Positions 1-11,362 of a stretch of 48,420 nucleotides of DNA are shown here, one piece after another (positions within the stretch are counted from its first letter, which is position 1; the number at the start of each line of letters is the position of its first letter). This DNA comes from Phoronis australis (taxonomy: Eukaryota > Phoronida > Phoronidae). Made by a program: the position numbers and the translations under genes. The notes below the pieces were generated by a model. It saw nothing but the letters and a program-made list of their open reading frames with translations, was not told where the DNA came from and did not search any database. The stretch spans positions 2,541 to 50,960 of the forward strand of contig NMRA01000111.1 in assembly GCA_002633005.1 (NCBI GenBank), written 5' to 3'.

Positions 1-1400
1 CAATTATTCACGCATGCTGACTCACAATAGAAGCCTGATAAGAGTGAAGGTGGATAAATGCTGTGTTCCTACAGTTTCTTGATTTAGTGGATGTGTTCAC
101 GACATGACATCCTAAGACAGAAGATATTCTGTGAATTACGCTTAAATATGGCTAATCTCTCAAAGTTACCTTTCAAGTGTAGATGGACATCGTTGTTTTC
201 GGGGGCAGCTGAAGTTTTTAAATCCTTCCAACTCGAACTAATACTCCCGCAGTCTGCTTTTTTCTGAATGGTCATTTGTTTTGTCAACGAAATTGAAGAT
301 TGGTCGATGCCACAATCAGTAGGCTGATGACACACGCGTATTTGATTTGCAAACTTCTAGATTGATTTAGCCAGAGCAATTGTCTCCAAGTCAATTCAAT
401 TAAGCACTCTTTAACTCTTTATACTACTCTTTCATCACTAAGTTTGACATCAATTACGCTTTTGAAATTTCAAAATATGGTATGAGTGACATTTCATGAT
501 TCTGGGAGTGTGGCCAGGCAGTGCCTCTGTTCCCTGAGGTTGGAAGTAGAAATTAGGGGTCTTGCCAGTTGTGTCCTACCGTGTAACCGAGTGTAGCTCT
601 CTGAACTGCTTGCCAGAGGCAATTTTGCTCTATGGCTGACAAGGCCCAGTTGCACGACCAGCAACAGTGTAGCCATTGTGACACCTCATTTTTTACTTCC
701 ATATAAATTCTGTAGAATTAACTCTTACATGGTAGAATAAAAAATATTTTTCCTGAATTTTCAAATGGTGTAACTACTTAATAGAAAATCGGTCAAAAGG
801 CTAAAGTTGTACATGTGATAAAAGAACCCATTTGTGTCACGTTTATACTTTAATTTAAAAAGAATCATTTTCACTAAACTGCATTTTTTGCGTCATATGC
901 GTAAATTTTTCAAAATGTAAACTTTGCACTATTCTACTTCACATGTGTTTGAATAAAGCAAGATTTTGTGCATACATGTAGTAAACTAGTTGGCAAGAGA
1001 CACCTAAGCTATAGCTGTGTAAAGAGAACAATCGAGAAATGACTGCCCCAGCACTGTGTTATGTCTGATTTCTACCAAGAATAATTGGTCTTGATCTATT
1101 GATGAGACACATGTGAGTAAATTTCATGATGATTGGACAAGAATTGTAGCCTGTTTTGGCCTGTGAACAAACAAAAAATCTCGACGGAGCAATATACTTG
1201 GCGAAATCTCATTTCACCAAGAAATAAGTTTGTTTATCAAATTGTGGCTACTACTGAGCAAGGAGTCTGCCCCTGACAATTTTTGTAACTTAAACAATAA
1301 CCACTATGTCCGATTAAATTTTTCCTAATGGCAAGTTGATGGGTAAACACTGTGAACTATAAGTCAGTACAAACAGTTGTTGCTATTGTAAAATAGAAAC
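1..1400. other. Non-coding flank, probably AKAP10 intron
   Basis: I see no supported exon here. The open frames are short, on the opposite strand, and lack splice-site context or recognisable protein sequence. The first AKAP10 exon in the window starts in codon phase 1, so an upstream coding exon must exist. I could not find an initiator exon of the usual AKAP10 kind (short, starting Met-Ser-Phe-Phe with basic residues) in this stretch. It is therefore most simply the end of a long first intron. Confidence 0.45.
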
Positions 1401-1747
1401 TTGTAGATGTAAAAAAGTCACTTACTTAGAGACGTGGTTGGTTGTTAGCAGATGTTTTGACCTGGTCTGCCAGGTCTTTGTCGATGAATGAGGGATTTCC
1501 CGCCTTTCGCTCGTTAAGAATGCTGTAGTACACGGGGGGTAAGTGGAGTCCTCTGGCCCGCTTTAGGAGGGGCGCTGACTGTGCATACTCGTAAGCTCAA
1601 AGAGGCCATAAACATCAACAGTCAGCATTCTTAACGAGCGAAAGGCAGGAAATCCCTCATCCATCGACAAAGACCTGGCGGACCAGGTCGAAACATCGGC
1701 TAACAACCAACCACGTCTCTAAGTAAGTGACTTTTTTACATCTACAA
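1401..1747. mobile_element. Foldback/MITE-like element with 125-bp inverted arms
   Basis: Positions 1401-1525 and 1623-1747 are reverse complements over 125 bp with about 5 mismatches (96% identity). They flank a 97-bp loop. The arm starts TTGTAGATGTAAAAAAGTCA and ends at GTTAAGAATGCTG. No open frame or clear target-site duplication is visible. The right arm ends only 60 bp before the AKAP10 exon at 1808, so the intron branch point must lie in the short gap or within the arm. High arm identity suggests recent insertion or gene conversion between the arms. Confidence 0.85.
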
Positions 1748-1807
1748 TGCCTCTAGAGACCAATGACTAACATATTCTCCAAAATAGAATTTTGTTTTGT
1801 TGAACAG

Positions 1808-1906
1808 CAAAGCAGTCCAAAGACCAGAGCCAATCCAATAAACAGCCGGCAGGAAGACCTGTGGTGCCCCCTGCACAGAAACCTGAATCGCCTAATGCGG
1901 ACATTG
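1808..1906 (+). CDS. AKAP10: AKAP10 exon A (N-terminal disordered)
   Basis: The acceptor is TTGTTGAACAG and the donor is GTAAGT. The exon is 99 nt, phase 1 to phase 1. The frame that joins the next exon reads KQSKDQSQSNKQPAGRPVV and continues to PESPNADI, a polar and proline-rich stretch. The longer open frame over the same bases (1763-1999) is out of phase with the rest of the gene and should not be used. Sequence conservation here is too low for a match to vertebrate residues. Confidence 0.7.
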
Positions 1907-4900
1907 GTAAGTAGTCTCACAGCTCTGTCTGTGGTGAAGAAGTACTATAATCTCATTGAAAGTGACGTTTTAATTAAAATTTGTAAAAGCAGAAGTTAAA
2001 GGCATTCGTTTTTGGTGTTTTACATTTTGAAATAATTTAGAATTATAGATTCATAGACTAGCAACAGTATTAAAAATAGCACTGTGTCCAATCAGTTCCT
2101 GGGCTCAACATATGCAAGTTAACACTAAAAATACGAGTGGAAAGTCTAAATTATGAGTAGAAAATTGACCTCACTTGTATCACTCCTACGGGCATTGAGG
2201 GGACGTCCAGCATTTTTTGGTTGCTGCAGCATGCCCATCTGTAGACCAGTTGATTGTGTCCAGTGTTTCCTATGACCTGTTTTGAGAAATCATGTGTCCT
2301 CTTAATAATCGCTATTTAAACATTCGAGTGAATGTCATTAAAGGCTTGGCGAGCCTGAAAATCGAGGTGTGAGCTCTTTAACGGCTGAGCCAGATAGTCA
2401 ACTAGATCACCCAAGAATTATGAATGACGTACATTGACTAGAAGTCCAAAGGAGTTCCGGTAACTGTGAGACTAGTTGCCAACGTGACAGTCAAATCTGC
2501 ACTCTCTAAGCCACATGTGTATTCGATAAGCTAAGTATGCAACTTCAAATAAAAGGAAATACATGTTGAAGTGCCCGACACAGACAGAAATCTACTTGGA
2601 GATGTGACTGGCTGCATATTGCCACTTGTGTTCCCGGATGTAGGTTTGTAAAAAGTGGGGGCCAAAAAAAATGTCGGGCATTGACCCGGTGCTGGTACGA
2701 GTGAAAGGAATTTTCGCTCATGCTTTTAATTTTTTTCCACTCGTAATTTAGAGTCCACCGGAGCATTGGTCATCTTGGACATTGTCTTGTTAGCCTCTTC
2801 TGCAGCACCTTTAAGAATGGTCGAGTTGTGAAATTGACACCAGGTCTAAAGTCTACCTCAGCCTCTCATACTACGTAACAAAGTTATTCGCCATATGAAC
2901 TATTTTTTCTGGCAGTTTTTAGAGCCAAATCACGGATCTGTTCACATCTGAAGCTGAAGTATCTGTTGTTTTACACATGACATTTTGTGGCAGACCTTCT
3001 CTTCCTTGTTTGGCACATTTTCAGTGTTAATGGAGCACCAAGTAATGGAATTTGCTCTAATTCGAAGTGTTTCAAGGCTTTTTATTGTATGCCAAACTAG
3101 TTCTTGAATACGTAACCTACATTAGACTCAAGATTTTTTTCTTGTGAACTTTGCATTACACCATTCTCGCTCATCGATATGTCATTCGGCCTGAGCATAG
3201 GAAGTTTTTCATCATTCAAGTGATACGCCATCTTTTGAAAAGATATGAAACATGTTGAGCAGGAAAATGCTGGATTGAGCAACCAAATTACTTTGCATAC
3301 GAATGTCAACGTGGTTTTGTGAAAACAAGTTGTTAATTAATTATTATGCGAGGTTGACAGCTGGGCGATAGAGCTAGTGTAATTTTGGCACCCGGCTTAA
3401 AACTTAGTCATCTTGGGGAACTGGGCGACTGCTAAGATATATCCCCGTACAGTTATTAAATCTAAATATTTATTATTATAGTGCTTTACAGGAAAGCTAC
3501 ATTATGGATAAATGATAGGGTTTTGCAGTGGCTCTGTTTACATAAAACGGCACAATTAATAACGATGGGCTTTAGTCAAAAGAGTTCTCTTTCAAAGTGC
3601 CATTATTGACATCCCTTTTTAAGTTAGGTTCAATGAACTATCACTGTTGTGAAATTTGAAATTGCAGGACTTCCCACGGATTTGCTAAGCAATGAAGCTG
3701 CTAAGCAGAAAATAACACTGCTTCCGCTCAACCGAAATCTGAGCAATAATGACAGCTACCAAGAAATGGGCGACTTAGGTATTTTTCTCTTAACTTTCTC
3801 CTTTAAACACAAAAGATATGCTGACATTGTAATACAGGTGGCATGAAAAAATGCTGATAAGATGGAAAGTTGTTCAAGTCTGTGGTCAAAGTTTAAAAAC
3901 TGTATATTTAGTTTGACGTGTTTTACTTTGTTTGCGCTGTGAACGCATGCACCTGATTTTAATGAAAATCTGGTCATTGTTTTATGAAAATAGTTGCAGA
4001 TTTAAGTGGTTAGCACTTCTCTACTTTGCCCACAGTTTTGAGTATTTTATTTTAGAAGCTTACAAATTGAACTGCGTTTGAAGTTCTTGCCTTGAGGGAA
4101 ACTTGGTCGTTGCACTGGATGTTTCTAGTAATGAACTCTGTTGGAAACTGCAATATCGCTGCCACCATGAACTAACCTTTCATGTTACAAGTGAATGGGT
4201 CATAGAATAAACAAAATGGCTCGTTGAAGTACATATGTCATATACCATTGTTGCCCTCTATGGTATTATGACACATGATGGATTATACTACTATCAAACA
4301 CTTGCTGAGCCCTACTTCATGAACAATGAAATGTTTGTGTTAATCTCCTAATACATCTTTTGTGAGATTGAATTGTTTTTTGTAAATTCTTGTTCGGAGC
4401 ATTCGACCAAATTTCAGTCGTCAGCCTTAAGCTACCTCTGTTGACACACGCCTCTCTATTACGTGTTTCAGGTCACCCATCTCTGTTGACATCTGACAAT
4501 CCTCGCGTGACATCGAGGCTGTCTAAAAGTCTCATGGAAGTTATCAATGATAAGAATGCTTTGCCACTTCTTATACAATACATGGAAACTAGGGACGCTG
4601 TGCACTTCATCAAATTCTACTTAGATGCTGAAAGTTTCCAGGCAGCCTCATGGACTCGTATACGGTCACATTCAATGAACACTGACAGTAAATCTAATGT
4701 GCTTAATGGAAAACCTGAGAGCAGTCTATCTGCCACAAGCACAAATCCTGGTAGCGGTCAGAAAAACTCCAGCATCAGTGACAACACTAGCCGTTTATCA
4801 AATTGTGCAACTGCCACCGAGACGCTACATTGTGAAAACACAGGAAAGGCTAGTGACTGTTCTAGCAGTAGACTTGAAGTTAGTCATAACCACTTAGCAA

Positions 4901-7900
4901 CAGAATGCAATACAGAATCCACACAGTCTCGGACGTTGAATGGTGCTGTTGGTGTGAGGTTAGAGAGTACTGTGCCAGACTCACACAGACAATCATCACA
5001 TTTGGACACAACACATGAAAATGTGTTTGGACAAAGACTTCGGCAAAGTATGGATATGTTATTTGGTTGATGTTGCAATGGCATTGGAAATTGTTTTTGT
5101 CTAAATAATGAGTCCGAATTTGAGTTTGTTTATTAACATCTCTATCTCCTCTAACCTCTCTATCTACCAAACTACTTGAAGAATCATGAAAATTCGCAGA
5201 TGTGTTGCTGCCAAGTAGCCTGCAGCTGACGTTGATTTTTAGACAATCCTAACTACTGAGGCGCCCCATGATGGCAACTTTTTTGCATCCACAACTGTAT
5301 CTCCTTTGCCCTTAGGAGAATATTTGTGAAATTTGTCAAATGTTTTCCTGCAAATGATGCCAAGGTTTGGATGGGTTCGACTATTGCTGTGCTCCCCAGT
5401 GGCAATTTTAGTATGTATGTTTACCTCTGTATCTTCAGAGTTCCGTGACAGATTTTCACAAAATTTGGCCTCTAGACAACATGTTCTCATGAATTAAGTT
5501 GATATATTCTGCGCCATCTAGTGGCCGCTTTTTATTTATGAGTTTTTGTTTTTGCGTTTGCCCCTCTGTCTGCCAAACCTGTCCAAGGATCAGTATGGAA
5601 ATTGGCAGATGTGTTCCAGCTGAGAAGGCCATGACTGGGGTTGATACGAATGGGTTTAAGTACTAACGGCAAATTTGTTTTGATTTATATACACAGTTGT
5701 ATCTCCTAAATCCCTTACATTATCTTTGTGAAGTATGGCAAGTGTGGTCCTATATACGTGGCAATAGATGACAACTTCCTTTCACACGGATGTGGCTGCT
5801 GCGGTGCCTCATAGTGGCAATTCTATTGGTTGCATTGACCTCTGTATTTTTGGAGCTCCTTATCGGATTTTCATGAAATTTGGAAAATAAGTTTCTATTG
5901 TCAAGGTGAAGAGGCCATCCCGTTTTTGAATGTGTGCAACATAGAGATCCTTCTTTGTACTAATAAACACTTGTAGAAGCTTACAATTTGTGGTGAAGTG
6001 GTGGGTGCATTTGAACGCTTTGCCTTGCCCTGTTACAGTGGTTCGTGTATTAGGATGTCAAAAGTTTCTGAGAACACGTGCTTTGTGGCTTTAAGGTGAA
6101 GTCAGACCAGTTACATTTGCCGGTAACGCTGGGAGCATCTCAGAAGGCTCAGAGAAAGTATCAATGTATGGGTTTATCTATAAGAGATGAGATCCAGAGT
6201 ATGAGCATGGTGCCATTACTTGTTACTACTGGGTGATATGTGTGCTTTCTTCAGCAGTAAGCCTTGTTTGTGTTATCCTGCCTTGTTGAGTCAACTTCAT
6301 GTGTCTGTTCAATGGAAGTTGTTTAGCTTTATGTTTCGATATGTTTCAGGTATTGAGCGTGATGCTGTTAGTATTTATTCTAAGTACATTGCGTTGGATT
6401 GTTCACATCCCATTGGTATCTCCGAGGCATTGCGAAATTCTACCGTTCGTAAGTACTTTGCTCAATGTTTTGGCTCATGCCTTTTTAAATTTTTTATGGA
6501 TAAACTCTCTTAAACTGTGATCAAGCTCTTGAGAAGAGTAGCATCAAGTAAAATGCCAGTGTATTTGTCAAAATATGTCAGCTGTGGTTTCATATAGGAA
6601 ATAGATCATGGAAGTGCTTGAATATAAAAGTAAGAAAATACTGCGTGTAAATTTATAGAATTTTCTCTGTTATGGTCTTTGCCCTTTGTCAAATTAAAAG
6701 TGATCTTGTGTATCACCTGGTGGTATTTTTTGTTTTCAGACAAAATTTGTGGCGAGGATGGCCATGTGGATCCGTTGTGTTTCGTTGATTGTCAGAAGTT
6801 TGTCGTGGAGGTCATGGATAAAGAGTGAGTGTATTCACGTGCAGATGAACACTTCTTTCCGACCTTGAGTTACCTCATTAGAGCTGATTTTACATTCAGC
6901 AAGTTTGTTTCACATAATGATGGCCTCATTGATAGGAGCTCACTATCTCATCAGTGCTCGTTTTAGATTCAGGAAGTTTGTTTGACAGAGTTATAACCCC
7001 CCATGACAGGGGCTCACTATGTGCTTTATCTTGTAAATGTTCGTTGTGTTATTGAAGTTAATGTCGTTCATTCATTTATTTATTCATTATTGTCCTGTTG
7101 TATATATTCGTCATCTTGTTGCATGTGTCAATCATGGTGTATTAAGTGATAATTTGGATATTAGATTATTGGTTTGTATTTCATTTTGATACTGAAACGG
7201 AATTCCTATTTTCAGGTACTATCCTGACTTCTTAAAAAGTGAATATTACTGCAAAGTAATCATTGATATTTTAACCAGTGGCAAGGTCTACTTGGCTGAT
7301 GTTCTTTATAACGACACAGCGATGTTTTACTTTACAGAGGTATGTGATAACCTCATTTTGTCAAGTATTGCAATGTTTGACTTGATAAGATACGGTTGAC
7401 CTTCATCCTATTGATCTCAAAATAATAGGAAGCCAAACAATGAATCTTTTTTTGGTGTTTGTCAGAAATTACGATCATCAAATATTTCATTGGGAAATTA
7501 CGTTGTTTGCTACTCTGTACAATCATTTTTGTGAAAGACACAGTTTTTCAGTTTGATTTCTCAGTCTAAGAAAGCCATCTTTTACTGGCATACCATCGCA
7601 TAATCAATAGTACCATAATGATGCACAACTAAGTGTACGAGTGACAGTTATACAGGGTTCCATCTGGAATTTAATAAACTGCTTTGGAATTTCTGTAATG
7701 ACTTAATTTGATACTACTAATTGGTTTTAAAACTGGATAATCTATTAACAAAATTTACTAACATGGATTTGCTTCTGTTTCACTTTTCCAGTATATGGAA
7801 CAAGAAGGTGCTATGGGGCTGATTCAGTTCTGGATGGGGGTAGATAACTTTCAACAGCACCTAGTGGACATAGGTGCTAAGTATGACCCCGCTGAGGCAC

Positions 7901-8485
7901 AGACTGATGCCATGGTGTTGTACGATAGGTATGCCTAGACATTGTGTTTAACAGATACAAGTACCGTCGTACCACTGTTTTGTTTTTGTGTCGACATTGT
8001 TGTTTGATTCTCGTTTAGCGAGGGGTCTATGATAGTGACTGGCTTGAGTTTTCACTACATATTTAGCCTTTTTACAGATCTGTTACATCTGACAGTATGA
8101 CTTTTGTGCTTTTAACTGGTTTGACTTTTGGTGGCACAATGTTTCAGATACTTTTCACTGCAAGCCAGTGAGCCCCTGGGGTTTGACGATTCTGTAAGGT
8201 TCCAGGTGGAATCCAATATATGCAGGGAAGGTGGTCCACTACCTGACTGTTTTGTTGAAGCCAAGAAAATTGTACTCAACACAGTGGATCAGGTAATAGT
8301 AAAAACGTTTCTGTGTTCGACATGGCGTGTCCCTTGGTATTGTAAATGTTTGCATGTTTATGGATATGAAAAGTCAAGATCTTGGCAAGAAGGTTTTGAA
8401 AGGACAGAAATTGTCCGATAATACCTCAGCTTCATGTCAGTTTTGTAAAGTTAAGATGTTTCAAATAGGATTCCAGAAATGTATT

Positions 8486-8543
<58 letters not shown>

Positions 8544-11362
8544 TGCGTGCGTGCGTGCGTTTACACATTTAAATTGTTGTAATGCATAATCTATATTTCA
8601 GAGACTGTCATATCTATGTTTTGCATGGACATTAATTAGGGCATAAATACCAATGTTGGTGTTGCTGCTACTATTTAAGGGACACAACCAGTTTTTTGGC
8701 TGGAAACAATTTTTTGGGATTATTGCTAAAGGTATAGACTTCTTAAGGTTTTTTAAGCTTTCATCAGAGGTGTTGTTTTTGTGGTTTTTAGGCACTCACA
8801 TAATTGTATGGAGGTGCATTGTGCTGTCATCTCTGTCGTTGCCACTCGCAATGATTTTCAGAACTCTGACTTGGGTGACACTTGCTATGTCATTTTTTTG
8901 CATCCACAGATGAATCTCGTGAACCCCTTGCAAAAACTTTTTACAATTTGGCAAGTGTATTTATATAAAAGTGGATGTTTATGAAATTTGTCATGTAAGT
9001 TTCTACCATGTAGTCAACAGCAGCAGCCCTGTTTCCGATGGATTTGACCAATGTTGCGTCACCCAGTGGCCTTTCTGTTGTTTTTATGTACATTGTCGTC
9101 TGCCTCGCTATTTTTCAAACCTCTTGAACAATGGTGATGAAAGCTGACATGTGTTTTCCCATTGAGGAAAGCATTTCTTACTCGCTTTGCTTCTGCTAAA
9201 GGGTATTATTGTGTTTTCTAACGTTGCTCATTTATTGGGAATGTTTAAAATAATGGTCATCTCCAATATCTGTGCTTTATGTGATGCACGTGGTGGGTGC
9301 ATATCATTGCTCTGCATTTTTTATGCATATGGTGGGTGCATATCATTGCTCTGCATTGTTCTTGTAATTAAATATCACCAATTCTCGTTGTTGTCTGCAA
9401 GACATTTCTTGAAATCAGTACCATTTAAATGCGGTTGAAATACTCTGCCATTTTTTGAGTGAGATTTAGCTCTGCCATCAGAGTATTAGATTCCAACTTG
9501 CAGGTGTGCACTGAGGCTGTTGTCTGAAAATCACCGCTGATGTCAAATTAATTACTATTCGTTACAGATATACTTCAAACAATTTTTACAAAGCAACATG
9601 TACTACAAGTACATGACTGAAATGGTGAACACAGCACAGAATATTTCTGAATTCCCACAAATCAGGAAGAGACGCGAAGGTAAAAGACAATTGATTTTAC
9701 TTCACCTACTTTATGAAATAAATAACATGCCAAGTAAAAGAGAATGTAATTTATCAAAATATTTCTCTCGAACCTATAATTGACTTTTTAATTGTACTAA
9801 TCTAATTTTATTCAAAATATTTGGGTGTCACTATTTATTCCTTTTGACATTGGGAAGTGTTTGAAATGTCTTAAATTTCAAACTCCAGTTTAGTAACTAA
9901 GTGTTGTTTGATTATTTTGCAGGTTCGTTTGACTCAGACTCCCAAAGTATAAGCAGCCAAAAAAGTGCTGACTGTGATGCTGTCAAGAAGACCACTGACA
10001 ATGATGCCATTCGTAACACCCTGCTAGCTGCCGGTTCGGGGTCAAATCCTCTCATAAAAAAGGTTGTAGACAGGCTAAATGATGAAAGGATGGATGGGGA
10101 CTTCCTGTTCTCTGACACGCCTTTGTGGAAACGAGATCAGGCTGGGTGAGTGCTTGAGGAGGCTGGATATTGGCAATGTCTTCTACAACCTGTTCTGACT
10201 TATTGCGTTAACAAGTTTGAATTCCTTCTTGATGAGTTTGGATTACTCGTGCAACCTCTCTAAAGTACAGACACAGACTTGCGAATATGTCGATGAATTT
10301 TGTAATTAATTCCTGTCAATTTTATGCTTTAGAGATCATTGGAGTTTGTTTATGAAACACTCAAAAAACTTAGCCATCACCAAACTGTTTTTCCTTGAGA
10401 CAGATAGCTTCCATTATTACACATTTTAAGTAAGATCAACTTTTTAAGTATTCTTACATGAAAATTTAGTCTTCTTGAAGCACTTTATAAGTATTTTTTA
10501 TTAAAAATTATTCTTCTCTCTGCACAGGAAGATGTCATTTGGTCGCATCAATGAATTTGGTCAATTTGAGTCGGAGATTGCTCCAGGACCTGAAACAAAG
10601 AAAGGTGGGAGTGGTGACATGTTTTAAAAACAAATAGATTTCTTTTACTCAAATATTTTATTTTTAAAACCCTAATTGGTTTTATGTACATAAAGGTGTA
10701 AAAATGGGAGAGGAGTACTTCTGAAACCATTTTTCTGAAGTTTTTTGTTTGTTTATATTATGACTTGTGTGATGTAGACAGTTGGTGAAATTGCTTTTGC
10801 ATTATATTCAGGTTCTTAGTCACACTGTTGCGTCCATTCATTTCAAATACCAAGCTAAGAGGTCTAGCATTGCCTGCCGACATAGTCTGCAGTTAAACCC
10901 TAGTCTCCTGAATGGCTGTCTGGAGCTTAAACTACAAATGTGGCCTTTCATTTTCCTTGTGTCGATTTTGTGTCAACAACACGGTACTGATTCATGGGGG
11001 TCTGAACTGAAAATATTAATGTATACCTTCTGCGTTTCCGTTCTTCATCAATAGTGGGTCAGGCCTTTACCAAACTATCGTCACTGAATTATCACATCAC
11101 GAAATAGGAAATTGAGATTGTAGTTCTGAGTAATCATTGCATTGCATGCTGGGTAGTTTGTTTGAAAATCAATGACTGAGTGCGCTGAAGAACGTTTTGT
11201 TGTACAGGCTCCAGGTTCGGTAAAAAGAAGAAAGAAAAAGATCGTTCTCAAGAGGACATGGCTTGGCAGATAGCTCAGATTGTGATAAATGATGTGACTA
11301 GTGTAACTCTAAAGACTAGTGATAGTTGTACGTCAACAGAGGCTGAGTCATCAGGCTCATGA
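1808..11362 (+). CDS. AKAP10: A-kinase anchor protein 10 (D-AKAP2), 12 exons in window
   Basis: AKAP10 tethers protein kinase A regulatory subunits and carries RGS domains; in vertebrates it binds Rab4/Rab11 on recycling endosomes and PDZ proteins. Coding exons are 1808-1906, 3668-3778, 4472-5065, 6350-6448, 6740-6824, 7216-7339, 7792-7928, 8148-8292, 9568-9679, 9923-10145, 10528-10604 and 11208-11362. Every junction is GT/AG and all phases agree, giving about 650 residues; human AKAP10 is 662. The first RGS domain is split by a Ser/Thr-rich linker, as in the family. It starts around SRLSKSLMEVINDKNALP and resumes around IERDAVSIYSKYI. A second RGS domain follows (KVYLADVLY to FKQFLQSNMYYKYM). 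The C-terminal helix DMAWQIAQIVINDV is the PKA anchor. The tail ends EAESSGS rather than the vertebrate PDZ ligand. The N-terminal exon is missing from the window. Confidence 0.95.
3668..3778 (+). CDS. AKAP10: AKAP10 exon B
   Basis: The acceptor is AAATTGCAG and the donor is GTATTT. The exon is 111 nt, phase 1 to 1, encoding LPTDLLSNEAAKQKITLLPL and ending QEMGDL. It lies between the polar N-terminus and the first RGS domain. It is assigned by phase continuity and position, because the family is poorly conserved here. Confidence 0.75.
4472..5065 (+). CDS. AKAP10: AKAP10 exon C: start of split RGS domain and linker
   Basis: This 594-nt exon is phase 1 to 1. It encodes the first half of RGS domain A (LIQYMETRDAVHFIKFYLDA, then ESFQAASWTRIRSHS). 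About 125 residues of Ser/Thr/Asn-rich linker follow, ending FGQRLRQSMDMLF. The donor GTTGAT at 5066 is weak but is the only one that keeps the frame. The same long linker splits this domain in vertebrate AKAP10. Confidence 0.93.
5170..6040 (+). repeat. Dispersed CCCCTAGTGGC-family repeat (AKAP10 intron)
   Basis: This stretch has several degenerate copies of the family core: GGCGCCCCATGATGGCAACT near 5263, GTGCTCCCCAGTGGCAATTT near 5390, GCGCCATCTAGTGGCCGCTT near 5512 and GGTGCCTCATAGTGGCAATT near 5798. Blocks such as 'ATCATGAAAATTCGCAGATGTGTT' (5187) recur about 405 bp later in diverged form. The tail block GTGGTGGGTGCATTTGAACG lies near 5997. No coding signal is present. Confidence 0.65.
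6350..6448 (+). CDS. AKAP10: AKAP10 exon D: RGS domain A resumes
   Basis: The acceptor is GATATGTTTCAG and the donor is GTAAGT. The exon is 99 nt, phase 1 to 1. It encodes IERDAVSIYSKYIALDCSHP and ends RNSTV, matching the family region that follows the linker. Confidence 0.95.
6740..6824 (+). CDS. AKAP10: AKAP10 exon E
   Basis: This 85-nt exon is phase 1 to 2 and encodes KICGEDGHVDPLCFVDCQKF followed by VVEVMDK. The ICGEDG-VDP-CFV signature is highly characteristic of AKAP10. The donor is GTGAGTG. Confidence 0.96.
7216..7339 (+). CDS. AKAP10: AKAP10 exon F: end of RGS A, start of RGS B
   Basis: This 124-nt exon is phase 2 to 0. It encodes YYPDFLKSEYYCKVIIDILT followed by SGKVYLADVLYNDTAMFYFTE. 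The LTSG-VYLAD segment is the junction of the two RGS domains in this family. Confidence 0.96.
7792..7928 (+). CDS. AKAP10: AKAP10 exon G: RGS domain B
   Basis: This 137-nt exon is phase 0 to 2, encoding YMEQEGAMGLIQFWMGVDNF and ending QTDAMVLYD. The QFW-xx-DNFQ core is typical of RGS domains and of AKAP10 in particular. Confidence 0.96.
8148..8292 (+). CDS. AKAP10: AKAP10 exon H: RGS domain B
   Basis: This 145-nt exon is phase 2 to 0. It encodes YFSLQASEPLGFDDSVRFQV, ESNICREGGPLPDCF and ends LNTVDQ. The ESNICREGGPLP string is a hallmark of AKAP10. Confidence 0.97.
8486..8560. repeat. (GT)n microsatellite
   Basis: Alternating GT runs from about 8486 to 8538 and grades into GCGT repeats to 8560. 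It lies in the AKAP10 intron after exon H. An open frame across it (a run of Val-Cys) is an artefact of the repeat. Confidence 0.97.
8796..9440 (+). repeat. Dispersed CCCCTAGTGGC-family repeat
   Basis: The copy opens with the head block seen at 12892 and, reversed, at 21400 (CACATAATTGTATGGAGGTG then GCTGTCATCTCTGTC). It holds a diverged core (GTCACCCAGTGGCC at 9056) and ends with two copies of GGTGGGTGCATATCATTGCT (9291 and 9330). It sits in the AKAP10 intron before exon I. Confidence 0.6.
9568..9679 (+). CDS. AKAP10: AKAP10 exon I: end of RGS domain B
   Basis: The acceptor is CGTTACAG and the donor is GTAAAAG. The exon is 112 nt, phase 0 to 1, encoding IYFKQFLQSNMYYKYMTEMV and ending IRKRRE. 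The SN-YYKY motif closes the second RGS domain. Confidence 0.94.
9923..10145 (+). CDS. AKAP10: AKAP10 exon J: linker after the RGS domains
   Basis: This 223-nt exon is phase 1 to 2. It starts with a Ser-rich stretch (GSFDSDSQSISSQKS) and ends DTPLWKRDQAG, which corresponds to the conserved YAGKMTFGR region when joined to the next exon. Confidence 0.9.
10528..10604 (+). CDS. AKAP10: AKAP10 exon K
   Basis: This 77-nt exon is phase 2 to 1, encoding KMSFGRINEFGQFESEIAPG followed by PETKK. The (A)GKM-FGR motif is conserved in AKAP10. Confidence 0.95.
11208..11362 (+). CDS. AKAP10: AKAP10 terminal coding exon: PKA-binding helix
   Basis: The acceptor is TTGTACAG, entered in phase 1, and the TGA stop is at 11360-11362. 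A basic stretch (KKKKEKDR) precedes the amphipathic helix DMAWQIAQIVINDV, whose hydrophobic spacing fits the groove of the PKA RI/RII docking dimer. The last residues are polar (STEAESSGS). A donor-like CAG/GTGGGT lies two bases after the stop codon. Confidence 0.94.

Noticed and set aside
2110-2770. Possible inverted-repeat element (GTCTAAATTATGAGTAGAAA against a reverse copy near 2740)
   Set aside because: The similarity covers only about 30 bp with several mismatches, and the ends cannot be defined. Formal alignment would be needed.
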